This document shows positions 34,341 through 42,921 of a DNA stretch of 64,000 nucleotides, piece after piece. The DNA is taken from contig NZ_JALEGS010000049.1 in the NCBI RefSeq assembly GCF_022763345.1, positions 1 to 64,000 on the forward strand, given 5' to 3'. A program made the translations under genes and the position numbers. A model generated the notes under the pieces. It saw only the letters and a list, made by a program, of their open reading frames with translations. It was not told where the DNA came from and searched no databases. Every line of letters starts with the position of its first letter. Positions within the stretch are counted from its first letter, which is position 1. The stretch is from Phaeodactylibacter sp. (GTDB taxonomy: Bacteria; Bacteroidota; Bacteroidia; Chitinophagales; Saprospiraceae).

Positions 34341-35834
34341 ATGCACGCCCTCCGGTTCTCCATATTCCTATTGCTTTTCCTGTCCGCCTCCCTGAGCTGC
34401 GCAGCGGGCAAGTATTTCCATTTCACTGCGGATGCTAAAACCGCCTATGAAAAAGCTACTGACCTCCGGTTTGGAGAGGCTTATGCCTTGCTGGCCAAAG
34501 TACGCCTGCAGGAACCGGATAATCTCATTGTACACCACATTGAGAATTACATCGACTTCTTCAAGTTGTACATCAATGAAAACGAAGAGGAGTACAAGCA
34601 GCTAAAAGTGAAACGCGACCGCCGGCTCGCTACGATCGTGGAGAAGGGCAACCCCAACTCGCCTTACTACCGTTTTGTACAGGCAGACATCCGGCTGCAG
34701 TGGGCGCTGGTGCGCTTGCGCTTTGAAGACTACCTAGGCGCATTTACGGAAGTGAGTAAAGCCTATAAACTGCTTCGCGAAAATGAAGCCCTGTACCCCG
34801 ACTTTATGCCCAATAAAAAAGACCTGGGTATCCTCCATGCCATGGTGGGCACCATTCCGGATAGTTACAAATGGGGCGTGAAACTGCTGGGCGGGCTGGA
34901 AGGCACGATCGAGGAAGGCCGGCGCGAAGTGGAAGCGGTGCTGAAGTACGCCGAGACCCATGACTTCGTTTTTGAAAAGGAAACAAAGGTACTCTACGCG
35001 CTGCTGTTACTGCACCTCGAAAATAAGGGCGATACCGCCTGGCAGGCTGTCAACAAAGCAGGTCTTTCGCCCCGGCAGAGCCCTTTGGAATGCTTTGTGA
35101 TGGCGCATGTGGCTATGCGGACCGGGCGCAATGATCAGGCTATAGAGCTGTTGCAGCTGTATCCGAAGAGCGGCGCTTACTTCAGTTTCCCCTACCTGGA
35201 CTACATGTTGGGATTGGCTAAGCTGCGCCGGCTGGATCGCGATGCTGCCCCATACTTCCAATCCTACCTGAGCGCTTACAATGGGCGGAACTTCATCAAG
35301 GAAACCTACCAGAAACTCGGCTGGCAATCGCTGATCAATGGCAACGAAGCAGGCTATAAAAGGCATATGCTCAATTGCATTGCCCACGGCTATGCGGTAG
35401 CCGGGGGCGACAAAAACGCCCAGCAGGAGGCGGAATCCGGCATCGTACCGAACCTTGACTTGCTGCGCGCCCGCCTCCTCTTTGACGGAGGGTATTTCCA
35501 AAAAGGCTATCAGTTGCTGGCCAGTCAGGCAACGGATGGCTTCAAGGGCGCTCATGAATTGGAGTATTTCTACCGCCTGGGCCGGCTGCTGCATGGCATG
35601 GACCGGTACGAGGAAGCTCTGCGGCATTATCAGCTGACCTTGGATAAGGGAGCTGACTCTCCCTGGTTTTACGCTTGCAATGCTGCCCTGCAAATGGGCA
35701 TTATCTACGAAGGGCAGGGGAATCGCACCCAGGCAAGGGCGGCCTACGAGCGTTGCCTGAGCCTCAAGCCCGAAGAATACCGCGTGGGCCTTCATCAAAA
35801 GGCCAAGGCTGGCCTTTCCCGTCTGGAGCAATAG
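34341..35834 (+). CDS. exported TPR-repeat protein
   Basis: The 497-residue protein has an N-terminal signal peptide (FSIFLLLFLSASLSCAAG); a Cys near the cleavage site makes a lipoprotein possible but the lipobox is not canonical. The rest is helical with TPR-like units, clearest at the C-terminus (LGRLLHGMDRYEEALRHYQLTL and QMGIIYEGQGNRTQARAAYERCLSLKP). It resembles large TPR proteins common in Bacteroidota with no known role. It is monocistronic with its own -7 box and tail to tail with the DUF547 gene (7 nt). Confidence 0.8.
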   Translation: MHALRFSIFLLLFLSASLSCAAGKYFHFTADAKTAYEKATDLRFGEAYALLAKVRLQEPDNLIVHHIENYIDFFKLYINENEEEYKQLKVKRDRRLATIVEKGNPNSPYYRFVQADIRLQWALVRLRFEDYLGAFTEVSKAYKLLRENEALYPDFMPNKKDLGILHAMVGTIPDSYKWGVKLLGGLEGTIEEGRREVEAVLKYAETHDFVFEKETKVLYALLLLHLENKGDTAWQAVNKAGLSPRQSPLECFVMAHVAMRTGRNDQAIELLQLYPKSGAYFSFPYLDYMLGLAKLRRLDRDAAPYFQSYLSAYNGRNFIKETYQKLGWQSLINGNEAGYKRHMLNCIAHGYAVAGGDKNAQQEAESGIVPNLDLLRARLLFDGGYFQKGYQLLASQATDGFKGAHELEYFYRLGRLLHGMDRYEEALRHYQLTLDKGADSPWFYACNAALQMGIIYEGQGNRTQARAAYERCLSLKPEEYRVGLHQKAKAGLSRLEQ

Positions 35835-35841
35835 TCGCTTT

Positions 35842-36594
35842 TTACTGGTCGTTGAGGCTCCAGTCGTACTCGAGGTAGGAAACTTCTGCGTCTGCATTGA
35901 CTTTTACCGGCGCGTACTGATTGATATACTCGATGATGGATCTGCCATTGGTTTTGAAGTCACCGCCGTACCAGGTGAAAATTTTGGATAGTTGCGCAGA
36001 ATTTGGGCTTACCTTGTTTTTACCTTCATCTGCAAGAAAGGCTTCGGCTGCCTGTGTCAGTTGGGCATCGAGTTTTTCAGGCGTGTAAGCCCGGTTGTAC
36101 AGTTTTGGGCAGGACCGCGCAGCACAATTGACCGCAAAATGGATACGGGGCTCCTCAAATTTTGGGCGGATGATGCCATGCTCAATGTTATTCAAGTCGT
36201 AAGTCTGCCCCTCAATTTCAATAAACTTGATATCCCAAACGGTATTCACGAACGGTATGCCGTTTTTGATGTCCTTAATACTTTCTACGGGGTAGTGGTC
36301 GGCCACCAACTTTACCGTAAAGGCATTATAGGCATTGATCCAGTATGCCAGGCGCTCGTCCCGGGACCAGTGCTCATCGTTGGGGTGGTGCTGCCGCAGT
36401 TGGTCTAAGTAGTTGTTCAGGCGTACGCTGTCTGCAATGAAGCCCTGATAATCGACCAGACCTTCAGCGGTAACGTGCTTTTGGAGGAGGCTGTCCCAGA
36501 TGCGGTGGTCAATGGGCTTGGAATCAGAAGCATAGTCGCTGACTTTACAACCGCTAAGCAAGGCGGCAAATACAAATAGTAGGCAATAACGCAT
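35842..36594 (-). CDS. DUF547 lipoprotein
   Basis: The 250-residue protein starts with a lipoprotein signal (LLFVFAALLSGC, lipid-modified Cys about residue 16). The DUF547 core follows: LAYWINAYNAFTVKLVADHYPVESIKDI, TVWDIKFIEIEGQTYDLNNIEHGIIRPKF and IHFAVNCAARSCPKL, with conserved Cys. DUF547 proteins are often exported with unknown function; the fold has been compared with glutamine-amidotransferase or papain-like proteins, which I cannot confirm here. It is a single gene between the TPR gene and the channel gene. Confidence 0.88.
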   Translation of the reverse strand: MRYCLLFVFAALLSGCKVSDYASDSKPIDHRIWDSLLQKHVTAEGLVDYQGFIADSVRLNNYLDQLRQHHPNDEHWSRDERLAYWINAYNAFTVKLVADHYPVESIKDIKNGIPFVNTVWDIKFIEIEGQTYDLNNIEHGIIRPKFEEPRIHFAVNCAARSCPKLYNRAYTPEKLDAQLTQAAEAFLADEGKNKVSPNSAQLSKIFTWYGGDFKTNGRSIIEYINQYAPVKVNADAEVSYLEYDWSLNDQ

Positions 36595-36679
36595 GGACGG
36601 GTTTTATTGTCATAACGCGTCCTTTGGCATAAAGTTAGCACCACTGCATATCGGCTCCTCTTAAATGTCCGGTCCGGGA

Positions 36680-37774
36680 CTACTCTTCCTTCAAATCATA
36701 CTCTGAAAGGATCGCTTGCCATCGGCTGCTTTCCAGTATGCTGAGCATAACGGGGTTAATCCGGTCCGGCAAAGTACTGCCTTTGGGCAGGCCGTAGCTG
36801 TAATACTGTGTATTGAAGCGGTAGGGGAGGACTTGTAGCTCAGTGCGGTTGCCGCTAAGGATTTCGTACTTCAGGATGGGCTCGTCGTACACAAACGCTT
36901 CAATGTCCCCGGCTTGCAGCGCGTCCAGGCCTGCCTGAACATTATTGTAGGGCCGGGCGGGCACGTAGTTGTCTTCCAGAAACTGAAGGCTGGCAGAAGC
37001 CTCCACAGAACCTACATCATGCTGCCGCAATTCCTTCAAGCTTTCAATGTCGCCACTCAGCTGATTCACCGTTAGGGAAGAGGCGATACTTGCGGTAAGG
37101 CCGGAAATTATAATAATGGCTGTGAACATCCATACCAGCGCGACGATCCTGCCGCCAAGTGAGCGTGGAGATTTGTCGCCATAGCCCACTGTTGTCATCG
37201 TGACGGCTGACCACCAAATCCCTTCCCACATACCCTGCCAGCCATCGGGGAATTCCTCCGGATTGGCTTTGCGCTCGAACAGCCAGGCAATAAAGCCAAA
37301 GATGAAAATGACAATAAATAACACAAAAATGGCCTTTAAGAAATTAGTAGAGAAGAATTTTTTAACGAAAGCTAAGGCGCTCTCCAGGCCGCTGCTGCTG
37401 CGTGTAGCCACGGCGGAAGAAGAAACAAAAAACGGCTGGGTGAACTCGATCCGTTCAATACGGTCACTCGTTACAGTTAAAGGATTGATAGCAATATCAA
37501 GCGTTCCGGCTTCCAGCTGGTCCAGCATTTCGCTTAGGGTAAGCTCCCGTATCTCATAGGGCTGATCGAGTTCAGCCGCTACCTGCTCCCACAGCCATGC
37601 ACTAATCCCTTCAATTTGATCTGTATTTTTTTTGAACAAAAAAGGTGGCGATTCTTTTACGCCCACATATAAAGTTGACAAGCTATCTGAGTTAAGGAGG
37701 TTTTCTTGCCCATTTGTACCTGAATTAAAGATTAATGTGAATATTAAGTACGAAATAATGTGCCTAAGTGTCAT
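36680..37774 (-). CDS. prokaryotic ionotropic-glutamate-receptor-like channel
   Basis: The 364-residue protein has the GluR0-type layout. A signal peptide comes first, then lobe S1 of a periplasmic amino-acid-binding domain (YVGVKESPPFLFKKN, about 30-125) and membrane helix M1 (AIFVLFIVIFIFGFIAWLF). A pore loop with the potassium selectivity filter TMTTVGYGDKSP follows, then M2 (IVALVWMFTAIIIISGLTASIASSLTVNQL) and lobe S2 (about 245-360). The S2 motif after M2 and the DEPILKYE region match periplasmic binding proteins. It should open a K+ pore on binding an amino acid or similar ligand. It is divergent from the SusC/SusD operon across 113 nt. Confidence 0.9.
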   Translation of the reverse strand: MTLRHIISYLIFTLIFNSGTNGQENLLNSDSLSTLYVGVKESPPFLFKKNTDQIEGISAWLWEQVAAELDQPYEIRELTLSEMLDQLEAGTLDIAINPLTVTSDRIERIEFTQPFFVSSSAVATRSSSGLESALAFVKKFFSTNFLKAIFVLFIVIFIFGFIAWLFERKANPEEFPDGWQGMWEGIWWSAVTMTTVGYGDKSPRSLGGRIVALVWMFTAIIIISGLTASIASSLTVNQLSGDIESLKELRQHDVGSVEASASLQFLEDNYVPARPYNNVQAGLDALQAGDIEAFVYDEPILKYEILSGNRTELQVLPYRFNTQYYSYGLPKGSTLPDRINPVMLSILESSRWQAILSEYDLKEE

Positions 37775-37887
37775 TTATTTTCGATTTTTGTGCCCAAAAT
37801 AAGCAATACGAGTTTCTAAGTTAATAAAAAGTAGTGTGTTTAGCGCACTGCTCGGTCTATGTTTATTCTTAATTAAACACTAGTTTT

Positions 37888-40800
37888 ATGAATCGTACTT
37901 TACAAATGACTCGCCACTTTCTTGGGCTGGTCCTGCTGTTTGCATGCAGTAGCACCATGCTGGCACAAGCCGGTGGGAGAACCATTACTGGTACTGTAAC
38001 TGATAATGAAGGCGAGCCTCTTATTGGTGCCAACGTTTACGTGAAAAAGACGGTAAAAGGTACCGTAACGGATTTCAATGGTGCCTATGAGCTGCCTATT
38101 GCCGAAGATGCAGAAATCCTGGTCTTCTCTTATGTTGGCTTTAGTACAATGGAAGTGCCGCTTGAGGCAGGCAAGGATACCTACGATGTTGTCCTGAGCT
38201 CAGAAATTGAGCTGGACGAAGTGGTCGTCACAGCTCTTGGCATTGAGCGCGAGGAGAAAGCCCTGGGCTACTCCGTGCAAAAGCTCGGCGCTGATCAGAT
38301 TGCGAAGGTAAAGCCGACCAATGTCACCAACGCTCTGGCGGGTAAAGCCTCCGGTGTATATGTGACAGGTAGCTCCGCTGGCCCAACCGCTTCTTCCAAC
38401 ATCAATATTCGTGGTGCAGCCTCGCTGCTGGGTAATAACCAACCACTCTTTGTGGTTAACGGTATCCCTATTACCAATGACCTGTACAGTTTTGATGATG
38501 GCCTGAACGGATCGACTACCATCGACTTTGGTAATGCTGCGCAGATCGTCAACCCGGATGATATTGCCTCCATCAACGTCCTGAAAGGGCCTGCAGCTTC
38601 TGCACTTTACGGCTCACGTGCCGCCAACGGGGTAATCCTGATCGAAACCAAGACGGGGAAAGATGCTCAGGGCTGGGGTGTGGAAATCAACTCCACAACC
38701 ATGGCACAGACCATCCTCAAGCTGCCCAACTACCAGAATGAATTTGGTTTTGGTGGCGGTGGCAAGTACAGCTACATCGATGGTACCAACTATATCGGCG
38801 ATAAGGAATACTACGAAGCATACGGTGAAAACTGGGGCCCGCGCATGAACGGGCAGTTGATCAAGCAGTTCAACTCTGATGGGCAGCCGGCTCCGTTTAC
38901 GCCCGCTGAAGACAATATCCGCAACTTCTTCCGCACGGGAGTATCGAGTATCAACAACATCGCGATCAACAACAACTCAGAGGCTGGTGATTTCCGCCTT
39001 TCGTACACAAACACCTCTAACCGTGGGATCGTGCCTAACACGAACTTGCAGCGTAATACGTTTCAGACCAGCATCGGCCGTCAGCTCTTTGACGACCGCC
39101 TCGATGTGCGCCTGAATGCCATGTACGTACGTTCTGGCTCTGATAATGTGCCGAACTCCGGTTACGATGAGTCTTCTTCCGTGATGTACGGCTGGCTCTG
39201 GTACCCGCGGCAGGTAGCTATTGACGACCTGCGCGACTACTGGGAGCCTGGCCTGGAAGGGGTCCAACAGCGTTATGTGGAGGACCTTTGGGTGAATAAC
39301 CCCTGGTTCATCGCTAATGAAAATACAAACAGTTTCAGCAGCAACCGCGTAATCGGTAACCTGCAGCTGTCTTACGAGCTGAATGATAACTTTGATATCC
39401 GCCTGCGCTACGGTGCAGACGTAGTAGACGATGAGCGGGCCTACCGCCGGGCGCCTTCCACCAAGGCCACACCAGGTGAGAATGGCAGCTATCGCGAGGA
39501 TGAAATCTCCTTCACAGAGACGAATGCTGAGGCGCTGATCGGTTATCATACCGACCGGGGCAATAACTCCCTCTTTGACCTGGACGTAAAAATTGGTGGT
39601 AACATCATGCGGCAGGACGCCAACTTCCTGGTGGCTAACAACCCGGAACTGAAGTTTGCAGGTACAAGCGAAAGTATTTACACCCTCGCTAACGCACGCT
39701 CTGGCGTGTTGGTAGAGTCTCAGAAGACCACTACGGGTATCAATAGCTTATTTGGTCTTGCGACGATTTCCTACGATGACTTTATCTACCTGGATGCATC
39801 GCTTCGGCAGGATTGGAACAGTACATTGGTCAATCCGGAGGTGGGTATCGACGGATCAGACTATGATTTCTTATATCCTTCCGTCTCGGTAAGTGCCGTA
39901 CTGAGCGAAAAGCTCAATCTGGGTGCTAACTCTTCCCTTTCCTTCCTGAAGCTGAAAGGGGCCTATGCAGAAGTAGGTAACGGTGCGCCCCCATATTCTT
40001 TCGGCAACACCTTTACGCCACAAGCAGCCTTCGGTGCCACATCGGTATTCACAACCAACCGCACTGTAGCTGACCCGAACCTGACCAACGAACGCACACA
40101 GGCGATCGAAGTAGGTGTTGATGTACGCTTCCTGAACGATCGTTTGCGTTTGGATGCGACCTATTATAATATGCTGAGCTTCGACCAGGTGATTACCCTG
40201 CCCGTTGCAGCAACGAGTGGTTACGACTTCAGCCTCACCAACGGCGGTGAAATCCGCAACGAAGGTATTGAGCTGATGCTGAGCGCCACACCGGTGAAGC
40301 GCCGCAACTTCAGCTGGGACGTGATGCTGAACGTAGGCCACAACCGCGCTATCGTGGAAAGCCTGCCTGACATTATCACCAGCGGGCGTTACAGCATTAT
40401 TGCGGATGTATTCCCCGGTGATGAGGGTGGTGCAGACCTGGAGTACGTTGCTGAAGAAGGCGAACTGCTCGGTCAGCTCTACGGCCTCGGTTTCCAGCGG
40501 GTGGAAGGCGGTCAGTATGATGGCCAGATTATCCACGAGAATGGGCTGCCTCTGCTGACAGAAGAAAAAGTGTCTGCCGGGTCTTTCCAGCCAGATGCCC
40601 GTATTGGTATCTACAATACCCTGAATTTCGGCAACATCAGCTTTGGTTTCCTCTTTGACGGCCAGGTTGGGGGTAACATCTACTCTCGTACACACGCACT
40701 GATGAACACAGGCGGTACAATTACCAACGAAGATGATCCGAACCTTGACCTGTTGACAACGGAAGGCCGTACGGTATACAGCGTAGACTATGATGCCAAT

Positions 40801-41244
40801 GGCGATCCCATCTACACGCTTGAGCAGGAGGGTGGTATCATTGGGCCAGGTGTGAAAAACATCGGCACAGCCGAAAATCCGGAATACGTCCCTAACGACG
40901 TGGCTGTAGAGCCAGGTGGAGCCGGCTATACCGGTTACTTCTACAACTACTACGGCAACGGGTTCAACCGTGACAATATAGAAGCAGCAACTTACGATGC
41001 CACCTATGTGAAGCTCCGTGAGGTGAGCCTGTCCTACCGCATCCCATCCGGCGTGCTGGAATCTGCAGGTCTTGCCAACGCAAGCATCTCACTGGTAGGC
41101 CGCAACCTTTTGCTCTTCACCAATGTGCCATCTATCGATCCGGAGACCTACTCGATCCGGAACGGCTTGTTTGTGAACGGCTTTGAGAGTACGCAACTGC
41201 CTTCTGTAAGAAGCTTTGGTATTTCTCTTAACCTGGGCTTCTAA
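37888..41244 (+). CDS. SusC/RagA-type TonB-dependent outer-membrane receptor
   Basis: The 1118-residue protein has a signal peptide (residues about 1-27) and a carboxypeptidase-regulatory-like domain (TITGTVTDNEGEPLIGANVYVKKT, about 31-110). The SusC-type TonB box region (LDEVVVTALGIEREEKALGYS), a plug (NALAGKASGVYV, NIRGAASL, DDIASINVLKGPAASALYG) and a 22-strand barrel ending in Phe complete it. With its SusD partner it imports a bound nutrient; no hydrolases lie nearby, so the substrate cannot be called and may be a peptide or small glycan. A terminator-like hairpin separates it from the SusD gene. Confidence 0.96.
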   Translation: MNRTLQMTRHFLGLVLLFACSSTMLAQAGGRTITGTVTDNEGEPLIGANVYVKKTVKGTVTDFNGAYELPIAEDAEILVFSYVGFSTMEVPLEAGKDTYDVVLSSEIELDEVVVTALGIEREEKALGYSVQKLGADQIAKVKPTNVTNALAGKASGVYVTGSSAGPTASSNINIRGAASLLGNNQPLFVVNGIPITNDLYSFDDGLNGSTTIDFGNAAQIVNPDDIASINVLKGPAASALYGSRAANGVILIETKTGKDAQGWGVEINSTTMAQTILKLPNYQNEFGFGGGGKYSYIDGTNYIGDKEYYEAYGENWGPRMNGQLIKQFNSDGQPAPFTPAEDNIRNFFRTGVSSINNIAINNNSEAGDFRLSYTNTSNRGIVPNTNLQRNTFQTSIGRQLFDDRLDVRLNAMYVRSGSDNVPNSGYDESSSVMYGWLWYPRQVAIDDLRDYWEPGLEGVQQRYVEDLWVNNPWFIANENTNSFSSNRVIGNLQLSYELNDNFDIRLRYGADVVDDERAYRRAPSTKATPGENGSYREDEISFTETNAEALIGYHTDRGNNSLFDLDVKIGGNIMRQDANFLVANNPELKFAGTSESIYTLANARSGVLVESQKTTTGINSLFGLATISYDDFIYLDASLRQDWNSTLVNPEVGIDGSDYDFLYPSVSVSAVLSEKLNLGANSSLSFLKLKGAYAEVGNGAPPYSFGNTFTPQAAFGATSVFTTNRTVADPNLTNERTQAIEVGVDVRFLNDRLRLDATYYNMLSFDQVITLPVAATSGYDFSLTNGGEIRNEGIELMLSATPVKRRNFSWDVMLNVGHNRAIVESLPDIITSGRYSIIADVFPGDEGGADLEYVAEEGELLGQLYGLGFQRVEGGQYDGQIIHENGLPLLTEEKVSAGSFQPDARIGIYNTLNFGNISFGFLFDGQVGGNIYSRTHALMNTGGTITNEDDPNLDLLTTEGRTVYSVDYDANGDPIYTLEQEGGIIGPGVKNIGTAENPEYVPNDVAVEPGGAGYTGYFYNYYGNGFNRDNIEAATYDATYVKLREVSLSYRIPSGVLESAGLANASISLVGRNLLLFTNVPSIDPETYSIRNGLFVNGFESTQLPSVRSFGISLNLGF

Positions 41245-41266
41245 CTCAAAAGCTTGAAACGCATTC

Positions 41267-41297
41267 GAGGGAGGAAGTGCTATCCTCCCTCCCTATT
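41267..41297 (+). terminator. intercistronic terminator/attenuator in the SusC-SusD pair
   Basis: GAGGGAGGA (41267-41275) pairs perfectly with TCCTCCCTC (41283-41291), followed by CCTATTTTTC. It lies between two genes that must be co-expressed, so it probably lets only part of the transcription reach susD. Confidence 0.6.
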
Positions 41298-41319
41298 TTT
41301 CAAGACAAAAAAGACATTT

Positions 41320-42810
41320 ATGAAATTTTTCAAATCTATATCACTCCTCTTAGTGCTGGCCGGTCTGTTCCTGGTTTCCTGCGAGCAATTTGACGAGTTT
41401 AACGAAAACCCGAACGAGCCCACAACGGTATCTCCTGACGTGCTCATGGCTTCGGCTATTCGGAACAGTGTAAATACAACCACTGAAGAGTCTTTCCTCC
41501 TGGGCAACAACATCGCCCAGCTAAGTGCCAAGACCCTCCGTAACGAGGTAGACGCTTACAACTGGAATGCCTTTCCTACCGTTTGGGAAGGGCTCTACGG
41601 CAGCCTGACTGATGTGTATGCTGTGGAAGAAATTGCGATTGAATCAGAGAATGCTCACCTCGAAGGTGCGGCAATCGTCCTGCGTAGCTGGATTTTCTCC
41701 GTACTGACGAACGCTTATGGCGATGTGCCTTATTTTGACGCCATCAGCGGCCTGCAGGATAACTTTACACCGGTATACGACCCACAGCCTGAAATCTACG
41801 CAGACCTGCTCAGTGAGCTGGAGCGTGCAAGCAATCTGTTGTCCTCTTCCAACGGCGGCTCTATTGCCGGCGACCTGATTTTTAATGGCGACGCTTCCAA
41901 GTGGCAGAAATTTGCGAACTCCCTGCGTTTGCAGCTGCTGATGCTGGCCAGTAATCAACTGGATAACGCGGCAGCTGATTTTGCTGCCATCGTCGACGGT
42001 AGCAATATTATGGAAAGCAATGACGACAACGCCACCCTGACGTACCTCAACGCTTTCCCGAATCAGTTCCCACTGATCCCCTTGAAAACAGGTGACTTTG
42101 ATGCAGTGGCGATCAGCTCAACCCTCGTGGCCCACCTGACAGATTACGATGACCCTCGTCTGTTCCGCTACGCACGGCCGGACAACGATATGTACTCCAC
42201 CGAAGGCACCTTCAATGGAGCGGATAATGGCAACAATACAGAAAACTGCAGCAAAACGGGCTCCCGCCTTGGCGCTGCCTACTATGTAGATGCTTCTCAG
42301 ACAACCGCTTCAGAGCTGGGCATCGACCTGGCAAAGGGTATCCTGATGACTTACGCTGAGGTTGAATTCCTATTGGCGGAAGCAGCAGCCAAGGGTTGGA
42401 TATCCGGTGATGTGGAAAGCCACTACCGCAACGGTATTGCCGCATCCATGGAGTACCATCAGGTCGATTTGTCCGCTACGCAATGGTCTTCCTTTGAAGA
42501 CTTCTATGACAACTCTGGTGTCGCTTACGAAAAAGTAACAGACATCTGGGAGCAGAAGTGGGTCGCTTTGTTCTTCCACGGTTTACAGCCCTACTTTGAG
42601 CTGCGCCGGTGGTACCAAGAGAGCGGGATGAGCTGGGACGGTATCCCATTTCTCAATCCGCCCTGCGCCAACGTCAATGACGACGAACTGCCCCTTCGTT
42701 TCCTCTACCCTGGTCAGGAGATCAGCCTGAACGAAACGAACTACAACGCCGCAGTAGACCGCCTTGGCGGCTCTAACTCACAAAACGCTGCAATGTGGCT
42801 GGTGCAGTAA
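41320..42810 (+). CDS. SusD/RagB-type nutrient-binding lipoprotein (SusD-like 2 group)
   Basis: The 496-residue surface lipoprotein has the signal SISLLLVLAGLFLVSC with the lipid-modified Cys followed by EQFDEFNENPNEPTTVSPDVLMASAI, the typical N-terminus of the SusD-like 2 group. Later landmarks are NAYGDVPYFDA and FLLAEAAAKGW, a TPR-like segment. The start was set at the Met before KFFKSISLLL; the longer ORF start at 41254 would lie in the hairpin region. It forms the lid of the SusC transporter. A very strong terminator follows. Confidence 0.94.
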   Translation: MKFFKSISLLLVLAGLFLVSCEQFDEFNENPNEPTTVSPDVLMASAIRNSVNTTTEESFLLGNNIAQLSAKTLRNEVDAYNWNAFPTVWEGLYGSLTDVYAVEEIAIESENAHLEGAAIVLRSWIFSVLTNAYGDVPYFDAISGLQDNFTPVYDPQPEIYADLLSELERASNLLSSSNGGSIAGDLIFNGDASKWQKFANSLRLQLLMLASNQLDNAAADFAAIVDGSNIMESNDDNATLTYLNAFPNQFPLIPLKTGDFDAVAISSTLVAHLTDYDDPRLFRYARPDNDMYSTEGTFNGADNGNNTENCSKTGSRLGAAYYVDASQTTASELGIDLAKGILMTYAEVEFLLAEAAAKGWISGDVESHYRNGIAASMEYHQVDLSATQWSSFEDFYDNSGVAYEKVTDIWEQKWVALFFHGLQPYFELRRWYQESGMSWDGIPFLNPPCANVNDDELPLRFLYPGQEISLNETNYNAAVDRLGGSNSQNAAMWLVQ

Positions 42811-42845
42811 GCATACTCATTGCAAAGCATTGAATAAAGATGCGC

Positions 42846-42887
42846 GTGTGCCACCTCTGGTTAGGAGAGGTGGCACACTTGTGTTTT
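42846..42887 (+). terminator. strong intrinsic terminator after susD
   Basis: The 13-bp perfect stem GTGTGCCACCTCT (42846-42858) with AGAGGTGGCACAC (42866-42878) is followed by TTGTGTTTT. It ends the SusC/SusD unit. Confidence 0.85.
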
Positions 42888-42921
42888 GGGCAAGTTTTTA
42901 ATCATCCCAACCAACAGGTTT

